43,005 bases of DNA from Pseudomonadota bacterium (GCA_018240635.1 JAFEFJ010000006.1:1-43005), one strand, 5' to 3'. Shown: positions 25,855 through 34,830, counted from the stretch's first letter. Notes: generated from the letters alone by a model not told the origin. Numbers and translations are program-made.

Positions 25855-27177
25855 TCAGCCCTGCCGGATCGCCCAGAATTCCAGCGCGAGGCCCGGGATA
25901 TCCGCTCCGACATGCAGGATGAAGGCCGGCGAATTTTGCAGCTGGCGCCAGATCTCGGCGCCGCGGTCGAGCTCGAAGTAGACCGTTCCGGTCCGATAAG
26001 GGATGTCGCGCGGCGCCACCGGCAGCGGCCGCAGCGGAATTCCGGGCAGCTGCAGCGAGACCAGGTCGCGGATCGCCTCGGCCGGCCCGATCTTGGCCTG
26101 CGCCGGGAAGACGCTGCGGATGCGTTCGGAATCCACCGCCGCGGTGACTGCCAGGACGAAGCTCGCGCCGGTCAGAAGCGCGCGGTCGCTGATGGGCGAA
26201 ACCCAGATCCCCTGGCGGCGCGCCTGCAACGGCAAGGCCACGGCGCTTTCCACCGAAAGAACGGCGAGCGCGTCCCGGATGGCCGCAATCAGCGCGGCGA
26301 GGCAGCCGCCGGGGTCGCGGTGGTCCCAGTCTGGCAAGGCCGGCGGGCGGCGCTTGTTGCGGGAGAAGGTGGAAAGCGCTCCGGCCAGCCGCAGCGCCTC
26401 GCGGTACAGCTCGAAGGGCCGCAGGTCGGACGCGCGGCCGAATGCGGCGAACAGGGGCTGGCTTTCGTTGAGAAGCTGGAGCAGCGCGAAGTCGATCATG
26501 CCGGCCAGGCCGGCGCCGGCGCGGGCCGGATCCACGCGCGCCGCCACCGCATCGGCCCGGCCGGAGAGCATGCCCTCGATCTCGCGCGCGAAGGCGGTGA
26601 GCCGGGGATGCGCGCCGAGCCGCAGCGCGGGCGGCACGAAGCCGAGGTCCAGCACGACTTCGCCGGCGGGCGTGACACGGGCAACCCGCGCCAGCGGCAC
26701 GGTGACCAGTTCGGCCTCGTCCGCGCCATCGAGCACCAGGGCGGCGTTGGGCACGCCGACGACCACCTCGGCCGGCTGACCGCTGCCGGTGCTGTTGCCT
26801 AGGCTGACCTCGGCTCGGCGGAAGCGGGCTGTCGGCGGGCCGATCTCGAGCCGGTCGTGCGCGCGCATCGGCACGGCTAGCTTGACCAGGGTGTTCACAG
26901 TACCCGGCGGCACCTCAAGCGGTGCGGGCGGAACATCGCGGCCGGGAATCTCCAGCGGAAGCCCGTCCGGCATGATGGCGACGCAGGATTCGATCCCGAC
27001 ACGGCCCAGCGCGAGCATCGAGGCATCCAGCGTGAGCGACCAGACGCCCCAGCCGTCGCAGCCGGCGCCGCGCATCCGGTCCTCCAGCAGCGCCTCCAGC
27101 CAGCGCTGCTGCTGCTGCAGATGCTGCGGGCGAACCAGTTGCCCTTCAAACCAGAGCGGTCGGCTGTGTGTCGACAT
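25855..27177 (-). CDS. tssK: T6SS baseplate-membrane connector TssK
   Basis: TssK (VasE/ImpJ) joins the baseplate to the TssLM complex. The start MSTHSRPLWFEGQLVRPQHL at ATG 27177 is the family signature (LWxEGxLLxPQHFQQQ), followed by a run of glutamines. The 440-residue length is normal. Other conserved pieces are NKRRPPALPDWDHRDPGGCL and YFELDRGAEIWRQLQNSPAF near the C-terminus. tssJ stops 8 bases upstream and tssL begins 2 bases after this stop, indicating tight coupling. Confidence 0.96.
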   Translation of the reverse strand: MSTHSRPLWFEGQLVRPQHLQQQQRWLEALLEDRMRGAGCDGWGVWSLTLDASMLALGRVGIESCVAIMPDGLPLEIPGRDVPPAPLEVPPGTVNTLVKLAVPMRAHDRLEIGPPTARFRRAEVSLGNSTGSGQPAEVVVGVPNAALVLDGADEAELVTVPLARVARVTPAGEVVLDLGFVPPALRLGAHPRLTAFAREIEGMLSGRADAVAARVDPARAGAGLAGMIDFALLQLLNESQPLFAAFGRASDLRPFELYREALRLAGALSTFSRNKRRPPALPDWDHRDPGGCLAALIAAIRDALAVLSVESAVALPLQARRQGIWVSPISDRALLTGASFVLAVTAAVDSERIRSVFPAQAKIGPAEAIRDLVSLQLPGIPLRPLPVAPRDIPYRTGTVYFELDRGAEIWRQLQNSPAFILHVGADIPGLALEFWAIRQG

Positions 27178-27185
27178 CGTGTCGA

Positions 27186-27695
27186 TCAGAACAGGCCGAG
27201 GAAGCCGGAGGAGGGCTTCTTTCCGATGGTGATCGTGCTGGCGCCGAGAGTGATCAGGATCGGATTGGTGTCCCCGACGCGCACCGGCATGGTTGCGCGC
27301 CACCCATTGCCCTGCAGCGACCGGTATCCGGCGACGACGCCCACGTATTGCGTGCCCGCCGCTGCATCGCGGGTGAAGGTCACGGTCTTGCCCGGCAGCA
27401 TTTGGAGTTCCTTCCGCCCCAGCATATCGCCGCCGAGCGTTGCAGTGTCGGCGTAGAAGAGATCGTTGAACGTTGCGCTATTGAACGCATCCAGCGACTT
27501 CAGATCGTAAAGCCGCACCACGGTCGGCGAAGGCTGGTTTTCGGAGTTCGGATTGAGGCCCGCGCCGGCGGTCGCCGAAACATCCAGCGCGGTGGGCGAT
27601 GGCCCGCCGCATCCGGCCAGCAGGGACAGCGCGAGCAGCGCCGCGCGCCCGCTGCCTGCAATGCGCCAGACCGTCCGCACGCGCCGCGCGGTCAC
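27186..27695 (-). CDS. tssJ: T6SS outer-membrane lipoprotein TssJ
   Basis: TssJ is the lipoprotein that holds the T6SS membrane complex to the outer membrane. The 169-residue protein has a basic N-terminus, a hydrophobic core (AALLALSLLAG) and lipobox LLAGC with the lipidated cysteine at residue 29. The mature part shows the family strands PTVVRLYDLKSLDAF and GKTVTFTRDAAAGTQYVGVV. It starts with GTG at 27695, overlapping the tagH stop as GTGA, so translation is coupled. tssK follows after 8 bases. Confidence 0.93.
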   Translation of the reverse strand: MTARRVRTVWRIAGSGRAALLALSLLAGCGGPSPTALDVSATAGAGLNPNSENQPSPTVVRLYDLKSLDAFNSATFNDLFYADTATLGGDMLGRKELQMLPGKTVTFTRDAAAGTQYVGVVAGYRSLQGNGWRATMPVRVGDTNPILITLGASTITIGKKPSSGFLGLF

Positions 27696-29041
27696 GGGTC
27701 AAGACCGTCGGTGGTCCGCCGCCGCCGGAGCCCCGCACGGCTCATGCGGTCCTCTACTTCCCTGTCGAATCCCAATTCGGCCAAAGCGATCAGATCGTCC
27801 TGCATGAGGCTGAACATCCGCCACAGCTCGGCGCGGCGCGAGCGCGGACGGCGCGCCACGACGGCGGGTCCGATGCGCTTTTCGATCGCGGTCGCCGACA
27901 GGCTTTGCGCGACTGCGTGCACGCCGGCACGTGTCGCCGCCGCCCGTACCGCCTCGAAATCGGCGGCGCGGCCCAAGATCTCGCGAACGGCGGTATCGAG
28001 CGGCCGATCGGCTTCGCTTCGGCCGTCGATGTACCGGCGCAGCCCCGCATGGCCGGCCACGAAAGGGTTGGCGGGATCCTCGCCGTAGGGACCATGGCTT
28101 GCGGCGATGGCCGCGAGCCCGTCCGCCGCCTCGCGGAATGCCATGCCGAGTTGCGCCATGACCTCGACGAGTTCCTCGGGCCGGAGGCTGCGCGGAATGA
28201 CGCCAAGACCGCACCAGAACGCGGCCAGGGCCATGGTCGCGGTATCCCGCTGCGGCTGCCCGGTCTCGGATACCACCTGATCGGCCCGCAGCGACGGCAC
28301 CGACACGGCGACCTCGGACGTGATGGCGTCGAGCATATCGCCGGCGGGCGCCGGCCTGCGGTCGGGCGGAGGCTCAGGCCGGTCCTTGGCCGCTGCGGCC
28401 TCGGCCGCCGGCGGTGCGGGAGCGCCGGTCTCGAAACGCGGCATGGCAACCAGGTCAGGCCCGCCGGTGAGTTCGGCCAGAATCGTGTCGAACGCGTCGG
28501 CACCGCTCGCTTCGACACCGGCCCCAAGCGGATTGCCGAGCACGGGCCGGGTTTCCGCACCGGGGGGCGCGGGCGAGACGGCTGCCAACCCCGCAAGGGG
28601 GTCGCGCAAACCGGACGGCGCGCCGCCCGGCGACAGGTCGAGGTCGGCCAGCGGATCGGCCGGAGCGGACAAACCCTCCCCAAACCGCACCGCGATCTCG
28701 AACATGCCGATGCGGAGCCGTTCGCCGGCCGCCAGCCGGTGCGTCCCGCCCTTCGACAGACGTACCGGCGCTGCGCCGGCGGCACCCAGCACGGTGGTGC
28801 CGTTGGTGCTCTGGTCGGTGAGCCAGAACCCGCCGTCCGCATAACCGAGGCGGGCGTGGTAGAGGGAGACGAACCGGTCCGGGTCCGCGAGCGGAACGGC
28901 GCAATCGTGGCCCCGGCCGATCCACGCCCCGCGGCCGGCCAATTGCTCGGCTCCCAGCACGATGCGGCGTGGCTGCGAGAGTCGCGGCCCTTGGACCGTC
29001 AACTCCAGCGATGTCTCAAGGCCTCCGTCCAAGGCGCCCAT
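27692..29041 (-). CDS. tagH: T6SS FHA-domain protein TagH
   Basis: The 449-residue protein has an N-terminal forkhead-associated domain (about residues 30-105) with the phosphothreonine-binding signatures GRGHDCAVPLADPDRFVSLY and HARLGYADGGFWLTDQSTNG. A long Ala/Pro/Asp-rich linker (about 120-260) leads to a C-terminal TagH-type helical domain (about 270-449; RPEELVEVMAQLGMAFREAA). In other bacteria TagH/Fha1 is phosphorylated by the T6SS kinase and promotes assembly; the kinase gene in this operon makes that plausible here. It heads the leftward block tagH-tssJKLM-kinase-tssABC, with a GTGA overlap with tssJ. ATG 29041 has only a weak ribosome-binding site (CGGGGT). Confidence 0.9.
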   Translation of the reverse strand: MGALDGGLETSLELTVQGPRLSQPRRIVLGAEQLAGRGAWIGRGHDCAVPLADPDRFVSLYHARLGYADGGFWLTDQSTNGTTVLGAAGAAPVRLSKGGTHRLAAGERLRIGMFEIAVRFGEGLSAPADPLADLDLSPGGAPSGLRDPLAGLAAVSPAPPGAETRPVLGNPLGAGVEASGADAFDTILAELTGGPDLVAMPRFETGAPAPPAAEAAAAKDRPEPPPDRRPAPAGDMLDAITSEVAVSVPSLRADQVVSETGQPQRDTATMALAAFWCGLGVIPRSLRPEELVEVMAQLGMAFREAADGLAAIAASHGPYGEDPANPFVAGHAGLRRYIDGRSEADRPLDTAVREILGRAADFEAVRAAATRAGVHAVAQSLSATAIEKRIGPAVVARRPRSRRAELWRMFSLMQDDLIALAELGFDREVEDRMSRAGLRRRRTTDGLDP

Positions 29042-29068
29042 ACCCCGAGTTTTTCTGGCGGCATCCCA

Positions 29069-29083
29069 GGGTCCTGTGGACCC
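29069..29083. repeat. Perfect hairpin in the tagH leader
   Basis: GGGTCC-TGT-GGACCC is a perfect 6-bp stem with a 3-base loop. It lies 28 bases upstream of the tagH start. It could be an operator or a leader hairpin; no regulator can be named. Confidence 0.45.
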
Positions 29084-29128
29084 GGTCAGGCACCCGTGCG
29101 TTTACACCTCCTAATAGCAATTGCGTTA

Positions 29129-29142
29129 CTGACACCAGTCAA
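29129..29142 (-). promoter_or_regulatory. Weak Fnr/Dnr-like dyad upstream of tagH
   Basis: On the minus strand the bases read TTGAC-TGGT-GTCAG, nine of ten positions of an ideal TTGAC-N4-GTCAA dyad. Its centre is 94 bases from the tagH start. The same bases contain a GG-N10-GC spacing that could be read as a poor sigma-54 element; the two readings exclude each other. Three much better Fnr-type boxes exist near 32 and 34.8 kb. Confidence 0.35.
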
Positions 29143-29253
29143 GCTCGTTTTGCGTGCGTGTCCGTGCAACGGGACGGCAACCTGGGATGGGTCTGGAGGC
29201 GATCCGCAACCGCGGGTATCGCGGCTGCAGACGGCCACGGCCCCGGCGAGGCC

Positions 29254-29314
29254 GGGCATCGCCAGGCCATGTCTGCCGGTTCGGCCGGACATTGCTTGGC
29301 CGGGCGATGCGCCC
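29254..29314. repeat. Large imperfect inverted repeat upstream of the groEL remnant
   Basis: Left-arm blocks GGGC (29254), ATCGCC (29258), GGCCA (29265) and TGTC (29270) pair in order with GACA (29288), TGGCC (29297), GGCGAT (29303) and GCCC (29311). The top is closed by CGG-TTCGG-CCG. About 22 base pairs form with small bulges. There is no T-tract. It resembles a REP-type palindrome or a remnant of a mobile element end rather than a terminator, and it is not a CIRCE element. Confidence 0.55.
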
Positions 29315-29402
29315 GGCGCGGGACACCGGGGTCCATAGAGTCGCTGGCGACCGCATCCGGTCGGGGCCGCTGCGGAATGCCGGGCAACGATGACCGCCGC
29401 CC

Positions 29403-30312
29403 GCCCACGACGACCCATCCATCTGCGAACTGGTGGCGGACGCGATGGAGAAGGTGGCCAATGAAGGCGTGATCACGGTGGAGGAGTCGAAGACCACGGA
29501 AACCCTGCTGGAAGTGGTCGAGGGCATGCAGTTCGACCGCGGATTCCTCTCCCCCTATTTCGCGACGAACGCCGAGAAGATGCAGGCCGAACTGGACGAT
29601 GCCTGCGTCCTGTTGTGCGACAGCAAGATCTCCAGCCTGAAGGACGTGGTCCCTTTGCTGGATCAGGTAGCGAAGGAGGGACGCCGCCTTCTGGTGGTGG
29701 CCGAGGATGTGGAAGCCGAGGTGTTGGCGACGCTCGTCGTCAACTAGTTGCGCGGCGTCCTGCGAAGTTGCGCCGTGAAGGCAACCGGCTTCGGGGACCG
29801 GCGCAAGGCAATGCTGCAGGACATGGCGGTGCTGACCGGCGGGATGCTGATCACCGAGGAACTCGGGCTGAAACTGGAAACCGTCGGGACGCGCGAACTC
29901 GGGCGGGCCAAGCGGGCGATCGTGGACAAGGACAACACCACGATCATCGGCGGCGCCGGCGCACGGGCCGAGATCGAGGCGCGGGTGCAGCAGATCCGCA
30001 GCGAGATCGAAAAAAGCAGCAGCGACTACGACAAGGAGAAGCTGCAGGAGCGGTTGGCGCAACTCGCCGGCGGCGTGGCGGTGATCCGTGTCGGCGCCCC
30101 GGCCGAGGCGGAGATGAAGACGACGAAGGAGGCGCTGGACGATGCGATCAGCGCCACGAAGGCCGCGGTGGCCGAAGGCATCGTTCCGGGCGGCGGCCTG
30201 GCGCTGTTGCGCTGCACCGCCGAGGTGGCACGCGAGGAGGCCGCCGCCGTAGGCGACGAGCGCACCGGGGTGCAGATCCTGCGCCGCGCCCTGGAGGTGC
30301 CCACCCGGCCGA
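29403..30312 (+). pseudogene. groEL: groEL fragment with an in-frame amber codon, truncated at both ends
   Basis: The sequence matches the middle of the chaperonin GroEL. It begins [18 protein letters not shown], continues [14 protein letters not shown] and ATLVVN, then meets TAG at 29745-29747. The same frame goes on [52 protein letters not shown] and [13 protein letters not shown]. Intact GroEL has lysine at the amber position (NKLRG), so AAG to TAG explains it. About 160 N-terminal residues and the last fifth are missing. The C-terminal break near 30312 falls just before the 3' end of the convergent prs gene. There is no groES. Several residues differ from the consensus, suggesting a duplicate that decayed; a functional groEL must exist elsewhere. 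Confidence 0.92.
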
Positions 30313-30335
30313 TCGGCGTATCAAGCAGGTCATTC

Positions 30336-31298
30336 TCAGCCCGGGTCGTGCTGTGCGGCGATGCTGCGCGCCACCGCATCGCTGATGTCCAGCACCGTCA
30401 GCCGCCGCGCCGCCACATCGGCGGGCACACGGAAGGCCGGCACCGTGTTGGCCACCGTGATGCCATCCAGCGCCGGAGAGGCGAACAGCGCCTCCGCGCC
30501 ATCGATGAACAGCCCGTGCGCCGCCGCCGCAAAGACCCGAACGGCGCCGGCATTCCGGCAAGCCGTCGCGGCACGCACCAGCGTGCCGCCGGTGCTGATC
30601 AGGTCGTCCACCAGGATCGCCGTCTTGCCGCGCACTTCGCCTGCCAGCAGCGCGCCGCTGACCACGCCGCCGCTGCGGTATTTCTCCATGTAGGCGCTGC
30701 CGACTTCCTGGCCGGTCAAATGCTCCAGCGCCTGGCGGAACTGCTCCGCCCGCTTGGCGCCCCCGGCATCCGGCGACACGGCGACCGCGGCATGGCCGGA
30801 CAGCAGCGGCGCGAAATGCGCGGCCAGCAGGCCGGCGGCCTCAATGTGACAGGTCGGGATGCGGAACGCGTTCTCGAAGGCGGCGAGATTGTGCACCTCC
30901 ACGGCGATGAGGCGGTCGACGCCCACCGCCTCGAAAAGCGCCGCGACGTAGCGGGTGATCACCGGATCGTTCGGCTTGGTCCTTCGATCCTTGCGCGCGT
31001 AGCACAGATAGGGCGTCACCGCGGTCACCCGGGCGGCGCCGGAATCCCTGAGCGCGCCGCAGAAGAACAGCAGGCGGCACAACTTGTCGTTGGCGCTCTG
31101 CGACGCATCGCCGTGCAGCGCATGCAGCACGAACACGTCGTGGCCGCGCACGTCCTGCAATGGGCGCGCCTTGTGTTCGCCGTCCTCGAAGCCGCGCTCC
31201 TCATGCGGTGCCAGCGCCACCTGCAGTCGCCCCGCCACCCGCTCGGCGAACTCCCGGCTGCCTTGCAGGCCGAACAGCGTCAGGGGGCGAAAGGGCAT
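30336..31298 (-). CDS. prs: Ribose-phosphate pyrophosphokinase paralogue (PRPP synthetase)
   Basis: The enzyme makes PRPP from ribose 5-phosphate and ATP. The 320-residue protein has the usual length. It shows [15 protein letters not shown] at the start, the flexible-loop region [18 protein letters not shown], the ribose-phosphate loop [14 protein letters not shown] and the PRPP-binding motif [11 protein letters not shown] near residue 229. Sequence differs from housekeeping Prs (for example FEDGEH in place of the usual FSDGE), so I take it as a specialised paralogue. It is last in the leftward pncB-aph-PRTase-prs group, 12 bases after the phosphoribosyltransferase gene. PRPP is the co-substrate of both pncB and the phosphoribosyltransferase, which makes the grouping metabolically coherent. 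Confidence 0.92.
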   Translation of the reverse strand: MPFRPLTLFGLQGSREFAERVAGRLQVALAPHEERGFEDGEHKARPLQDVRGHDVFVLHALHGDASQSANDKLCRLLFFCGALRDSGAARVTAVTPYLCYARKDRRTKPNDPVITRYVAALFEAVGVDRLIAVEVHNLAAFENAFRIPTCHIEAAGLLAAHFAPLLSGHAAVAVSPDAGGAKRAEQFRQALEHLTGQEVGSAYMEKYRSGGVVSGALLAGEVRGKTAILVDDLISTGGTLVRAATACRNAGAVRVFAAAAHGLFIDGAEALFASPALDGITVANTVPAFRVPADVAARRLTVLDISDAVARSIAAQHDPG

Positions 31299-31310
31299 GG
31301 CGGCGCTCCG

Positions 31311-31973
31311 TCAACTGGAAGCGGGCGGCACGAAGGAGCGCGCCTGCGCCAGCAGCGTCGTCACGTCCTCGTCCCGCAACTGGGGAAACGATCGATAGAA
31401 ATCGCCGACTGCCGGGAAGTCCCGAGGCGTTTCGAGGCAGACGACCTGATCGACCTCGCCGCGCAGGCGTTCCAGCGTGTGGGCCGGGGCCACCGGCACC
31501 GCCATCACCAGCCGGGCGGGAGCCCGCCGGCGCGTCGCCCTCAAGGCCGCGCGCATGGTGGCGCCGGTGGCGATCCCGTCATCCACCACGATCGCCGTCC
31601 GTCCGGCCATCGGCACCGGCTGGCGATCTCCGAGCCAAGCCCGTCGGCGGCGCTCGATCTCCTGGAGGGCGGCGGCCTTCGTTCGCTCAAGATACTCGGC
31701 CGACACCGAGAGCCAGCCCGCCAGAGAATCGTCCATCACCAGTTCCGGATGCTCCCCGTCGGCGATCGCGCCGATCGCGAGTTCCTCCTGGCCCGGCGCG
31801 CCGATCTTGCGCACCAGCACCACATCAAGCGGCGCGGACAGCGCACGGGCGATCTCGAAGCCCACGGGCACGCCGCCGCGGGCCAGGGCCAGCACCACGG
31901 GCTGGCGCCGCTTCAGCCCGCCCAACCGGGCCGCGAGAAGCTTGCCGGCCTCATTCCTGTCGCTGAACAGCAT
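31311..31973 (-). CDS. Phosphoribosyltransferase-family protein
   Basis: The 220-residue protein starts [17 protein letters not shown] at ATG 31973. It has the PRPP-binding motif [20 protein letters not shown] typical of type I phosphoribosyltransferases. The substrate loop [19 protein letters not shown] and [18 protein letters not shown] identify the subgroup often found next to prs, hydrolase or thymidine phosphorylase genes in stress clusters. The base used is unknown. An Fnr-type box (32025-32038) is centred 58.5 bases upstream, so an Fnr/Dnr regulator bound at -41.5 would start transcription near 31990. It is co-directional with prs 12 bases downstream. Confidence 0.88.
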   Translation of the reverse strand: MLFSDRNEAGKLLAARLGGLKRRQPVVLALARGGVPVGFEIARALSAPLDVVLVRKIGAPGQEELAIGAIADGEHPELVMDDSLAGWLSVSAEYLERTKAAALQEIERRRRAWLGDRQPVPMAGRTAIVVDDGIATGATMRAALRATRRRAPARLVMAVPVAPAHTLERLRGEVDQVVCLETPRDFPAVGDFYRSFPQLRDEDVTTLLAQARSFVPPASS

Positions 31974-32024
31974 GCGGTCCCTCCGCCTGCCGGCCGCATC
32001 ATGTCCCGGCCGCGTTGCGTCGCA

Positions 32025-32038
32025 TTGATCGAGGTCAA
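32025..32038 (-). promoter_or_regulatory. Fnr/Dnr-type box upstream of the phosphoribosyltransferase-prs pair
   Basis: TTGATCGAGGTCAA fits TTGAT-N4-RTCAA, the dyad bound by Fnr, Anr, FixK and Dnr-type regulators. Its centre is 58.5 bases upstream of ATG 31973. It overlaps the stop codon of the upstream gene (32035-32037), so it gives an internal promoter within the operon. Confidence 0.75.
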
Positions 32039-33453
32039 GCGCCACCGGCGGCCAGCACCGGGTAAGCCGTGGCCTTGAACGAGGCCGCGACCTGCGCGAG
32101 CGCGCCGCACAGGCCCTCCGCGCTGCCGACGACCTGCCAGGCGTCTCGCCCGAGATCCGGAGGTGGCGCACCGAACCAGATCCCGCTCCAGGGCAGCGCA
32201 AGCCGTTCGGCCAGCGCCTGCATGCCGTGCCATGCGCCCGCGGGGCAGGCGCTTTCCACAACCACCGAACACCCCGCCTCCGCCACCTGCCGAACCGTGT
32301 CCGCTGCCTCAGGTTCGTCAGGACGGAAGTGCAGGACGCGGGCGCCGGGCGGCGGAGGCACCAGGCCCGCAATCCCGGCAGCCAGAGCGGCCCGGCGGTG
32401 ATCGACCCCGCCGACAGCCACCAAGCGCGGGGCGGGCGGCGCCAGCCAGGCCAGCGCCGCGGCGATGTGTTGCCGCGCCAGTGCGCGTTGGCGGCGCGCC
32501 TGATGTGGCGTGGTCTGGCGGCGCGCGCTGCCGGCCAGAGCGTAGGCGCGCGTGGCGGCACGCAGCGCCAGGAACAGCGGCAGCGCACGCAGGCCCTCGG
32601 TTTCCGGCGCCACGTCGAGATACGCGTTGAACAATACGTTCGCGAGATCGCCGCGGCCGCCCAGCCGCAGGTCCATCAGCAGGAAGGCGAGGTCGTGCAG
32701 CACGTCCGTGCAGCTCACCGCGTCGCTGAATTCGATGCAGTCGAACAGCGTCGGCCGGCCTTGGTACAGGCAGATGTTCGGCAGCCGCAGGTCGCCATGG
32801 CAGCGGCGCACCTTTCCGGCCGCGCGCCGCTGCTCCAGCAGCGGGGTCAGCGCCTGCAACAGGGCCAGGCTCCGCTCGCGCAGACCGGCAACGGCGGCGC
32901 CGTCCAGCTCTGATGCGACCGCCGCAAGCTCGTGGTCGTTGCTGGCGATCACGCAGCGCAGCGCCGCGCTGCCGCCGAGGTCCGGCGTGACCTCGGCCGC
33001 CAGATGGAACCGGGCGACGGTCGCGCCCAGCGTTCGCATCAGGTCCGGCGTCAGCCGGCCTGCTTCGGCCATCCGGGAGAACAGCGCGGATTGCGGAAAC
33101 CGGCGCATCACCACCACGTGGTCCACGGCGCAGCCAGCGCCATCGAGCGCCAGCGCACCCGCGCGCTCCTGCGTGATCGGCAGCACCGCGAGATACAGCT
33201 CCGGCGCGGTGCGGCGATTGAGCCGCAGCTCCGCCTCGCACGCGGCGCGGCGCAGCTCCCGCGTGGTGTAGTCCAGCGCGGCGTAGCGGATGGCGCGCTT
33301 GAGCTTGTACGCACGATTGCCGGCCAGGAACACGGCCGAGCAATGCGTCTCGATCCGCGACACCCGACCGCGGCGGAGGCCATAGGCGGCGGGATCGGAC
33401 AAGAACGCGATCACCGCCTGCTGTTCGTCCACGGCGGAAGCCGCCGCGGTCAC
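32035..33453 (-). CDS. APH-like kinase fold fused to an ATPase-like domain that lacks its P-loop
   Basis: The 472-residue protein has an N-terminal aminoglycoside phosphotransferase-like domain. It contains the lysine region [19 protein letters not shown], the catalytic loop [15 protein letters not shown] near residue 219 and the metal site LFDCIEFSD. Relatives carry a second, zeta-toxin-like AAA domain beginning with GGLSGSGKST; here the same place, near residue 346, reads [20 protein letters not shown], so the Walker A lysine and serine are gone. The later part still follows the family, for example [20 protein letters not shown]. The second domain therefore probably no longer binds ATP. GTG 33453 overlaps the pncB stop by GTGA. 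The substrate is unknown. Confidence 0.82.
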   Translation of the reverse strand: MTAAASAVDEQQAVIAFLSDPAAYGLRRGRVSRIETHCSAVFLAGNRAYKLKRAIRYAALDYTTRELRRAACEAELRLNRRTAPELYLAVLPITQERAGALALDGAGCAVDHVVVMRRFPQSALFSRMAEAGRLTPDLMRTLGATVARFHLAAEVTPDLGGSAALRCVIASNDHELAAVASELDGAAVAGLRERSLALLQALTPLLEQRRAAGKVRRCHGDLRLPNICLYQGRPTLFDCIEFSDAVSCTDVLHDLAFLLMDLRLGGRGDLANVLFNAYLDVAPETEGLRALPLFLALRAATRAYALAGSARRQTTPHQARRQRALARQHIAAALAWLAPPAPRLVAVGGVDHRRAALAAGIAGLVPPPPGARVLHFRPDEPEAADTVRQVAEAGCSVVVESACPAGAWHGMQALAERLALPWSGIWFGAPPPDLGRDAWQVVGSAEGLCGALAQVAASFKATAYPVLAAGGA

Positions 33454-34796
33454 CGCGCCGCGTCCGGCTGGCTCGCCCGGTCCAGTTCCGCCGCGAGCTG
33501 GCGGATCCCGGGGCTGATCGCCACCGGCACCGAGCCCGGTTCCAGCCGCCGCAGCGCCGCCGGCAGCCCGCGCAGCGACGATGCCGCGCGGGCGCGCGCT
33601 TCCATCAAGCCGGGGAGAGAGGCAACGCGCTTGCCATTCCGCATGGCGGGCTGCAGCAGCGGCTCGCCCTCGATCGTTTCCTCGCGTAGCCCGACCACGT
33701 CGCCCGCGATCGTGCCGTCCGGGCGATACCGCCGGTACACCTGCTTCCGCCCGGGCCAGGTGGCCTTGCCCTCGCTGCGCTTGCGCCGGGCACGCCCGGC
33801 GTATTCCTGCAGCTTGTAGGCGCAGTCCAGCGCCGGCGCGTCCGCGGCGGTGGTCAGGCTGGTGCCGACGCCGAACCCATCGATCGGCGCGCCGCTTCGG
33901 CACAGGGCCAGGATGCGCCGTTCGTCCAGGCCGCCGCTGGCGAGGATACGGATCTGCCGCAGCCCGGCGCTGTCCAGAATGCCGCGCACGGCGCGCGCAT
34001 GCGCCGCCAGGTCGCCGCTGTCCAGCCGCACCGCGGCAACGGTGATGCCCTCGGCCACCAGCCGTGGCGCGAGGCGCGCTACGGTCGCGGCGCCGCGCTC
34101 GGTGTCGTAGGTGTCGATCAGCAGCGTCAGCGCATTCGGCCGGACGCGCGCGAAGCGTTCGAAAGCGGTGGCCTCGTCGTCATGCGCCTGGACGAAGGAA
34201 TGCGCCATCGTGCCGACGATGGGGATGCCAAATTCCCGCCCGGCCATCACCGTCGCCGAAGCATCGAAGCCGGCGAGCCAGGCGGCCCGCGCAGCCAACA
34301 ACCCCGCCTCTGCCCCATGGGCCCGCCGCAGCCCGAAATCCACCAGTTGCCGCCCGGAGGCGGCGAGCACCATGCGCGCCGCCTTGGAGGCGATCACGGT
34401 CTGGAAATGAACGAGGTTGATCAGCCGGGTCTCCACCAGCTGCGCCTGCGGCAACGGTGCGGTGACGCGCAGCACTGGTTCGTCCGGAAAGAACGCCGTG
34501 CCCTCCGGCATCGCATCCACGTCGCCGGTGAAACGCAGCGCAGCCAGGCCGCGCAGGAAGTCTTTGGCGAACAGGCCGGAGTCGGTCAGCCACGCCAGTT
34601 CGTCCTCGGTGAAGCGCATCTGCTCGAGGAACCGCACCGCCTGTTCGAGCCCGGCGGCCAGCAGGAATCCGCGTTCGGGCGGCAGCTTGCGCACGAAAAG
34701 CTCGAACACGGCGGTATCCGCCATGCCATGCGCCGCATAAGCCTCCAGCATGGAGAGCTGGTACAGGTCGGTCAGCAACAGGCTGTTCTCGCCCAT
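33450..34796 (-). CDS. pncB: Nicotinate phosphoribosyltransferase
   Basis: This enzyme makes nicotinate mononucleotide from nicotinate and PRPP, the entry of the Preiss-Handler NAD salvage pathway. I chose ATG 34796 (MGENSLLLTDLYQLSMLEAY), the typical N-terminus, giving 448 residues. Family motifs: FLLAAGLEQAVRFLE, LRRAHGAEAGLLAARAAW, GTMAHSFVQAHDDE, TLLIDTYDTERG and VRLDSGDLAAHAR, with the active-site region LASGGLDERRI. A TTG at 34844 extends the frame by 16 codons but lies inside an Fnr-type box, which argues against it. Two Fnr-type boxes upstream (34831-34863) suggest low-oxygen or NO control. It heads the operon with aph, PRTase and prs. Confidence 0.94.
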   Translation of the reverse strand: MGENSLLLTDLYQLSMLEAYAAHGMADTAVFELFVRKLPPERGFLLAAGLEQAVRFLEQMRFTEDELAWLTDSGLFAKDFLRGLAALRFTGDVDAMPEGTAFFPDEPVLRVTAPLPQAQLVETRLINLVHFQTVIASKAARMVLAASGRQLVDFGLRRAHGAEAGLLAARAAWLAGFDASATVMAGREFGIPIVGTMAHSFVQAHDDEATAFERFARVRPNALTLLIDTYDTERGAATVARLAPRLVAEGITVAAVRLDSGDLAAHARAVRGILDSAGLRQIRILASGGLDERRILALCRSGAPIDGFGVGTSLTTAADAPALDCAYKLQEYAGRARRKRSEGKATWPGRKQVYRRYRPDGTIAGDVVGLREETIEGEPLLQPAMRNGKRVASLPGLMEARARAASSLRGLPAALRRLEPGSVPVAISPGIRQLAAELDRASQPDAAR

Positions 34797-34830
34797 CGCG
34801 CGACGATGCGCCGATGCCGCCCTACTCTCT

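Larger units (their letters stand above)
29042..29402. other. 361-base intergenic region between tagH and the groEL remnant
   Basis: No gene is recognised. The tagH-proximal 120 bases are less GC-rich and promoter-like. They contain a small perfect hairpin (29069-29083), a strong Shine-Dalgarno-like TAGGAGGTG on the minus strand near 29105-29113 with no good start at the right distance, and an Fnr-like dyad (29129-29142). The rest is GC-rich and holds a large imperfect inverted repeat (29254-29314). Confidence 0.6.

Noticed and set aside
29118-29142. Sigma-54 promoter upstream of tagH (GG-N10-GC on the minus strand)
   Set aside because: Only the GG and GC cores fit; TGGTGT and ACGCA depart from TGGCAC and TTGCA. 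The hcp promoter shows what a real site looks like here.
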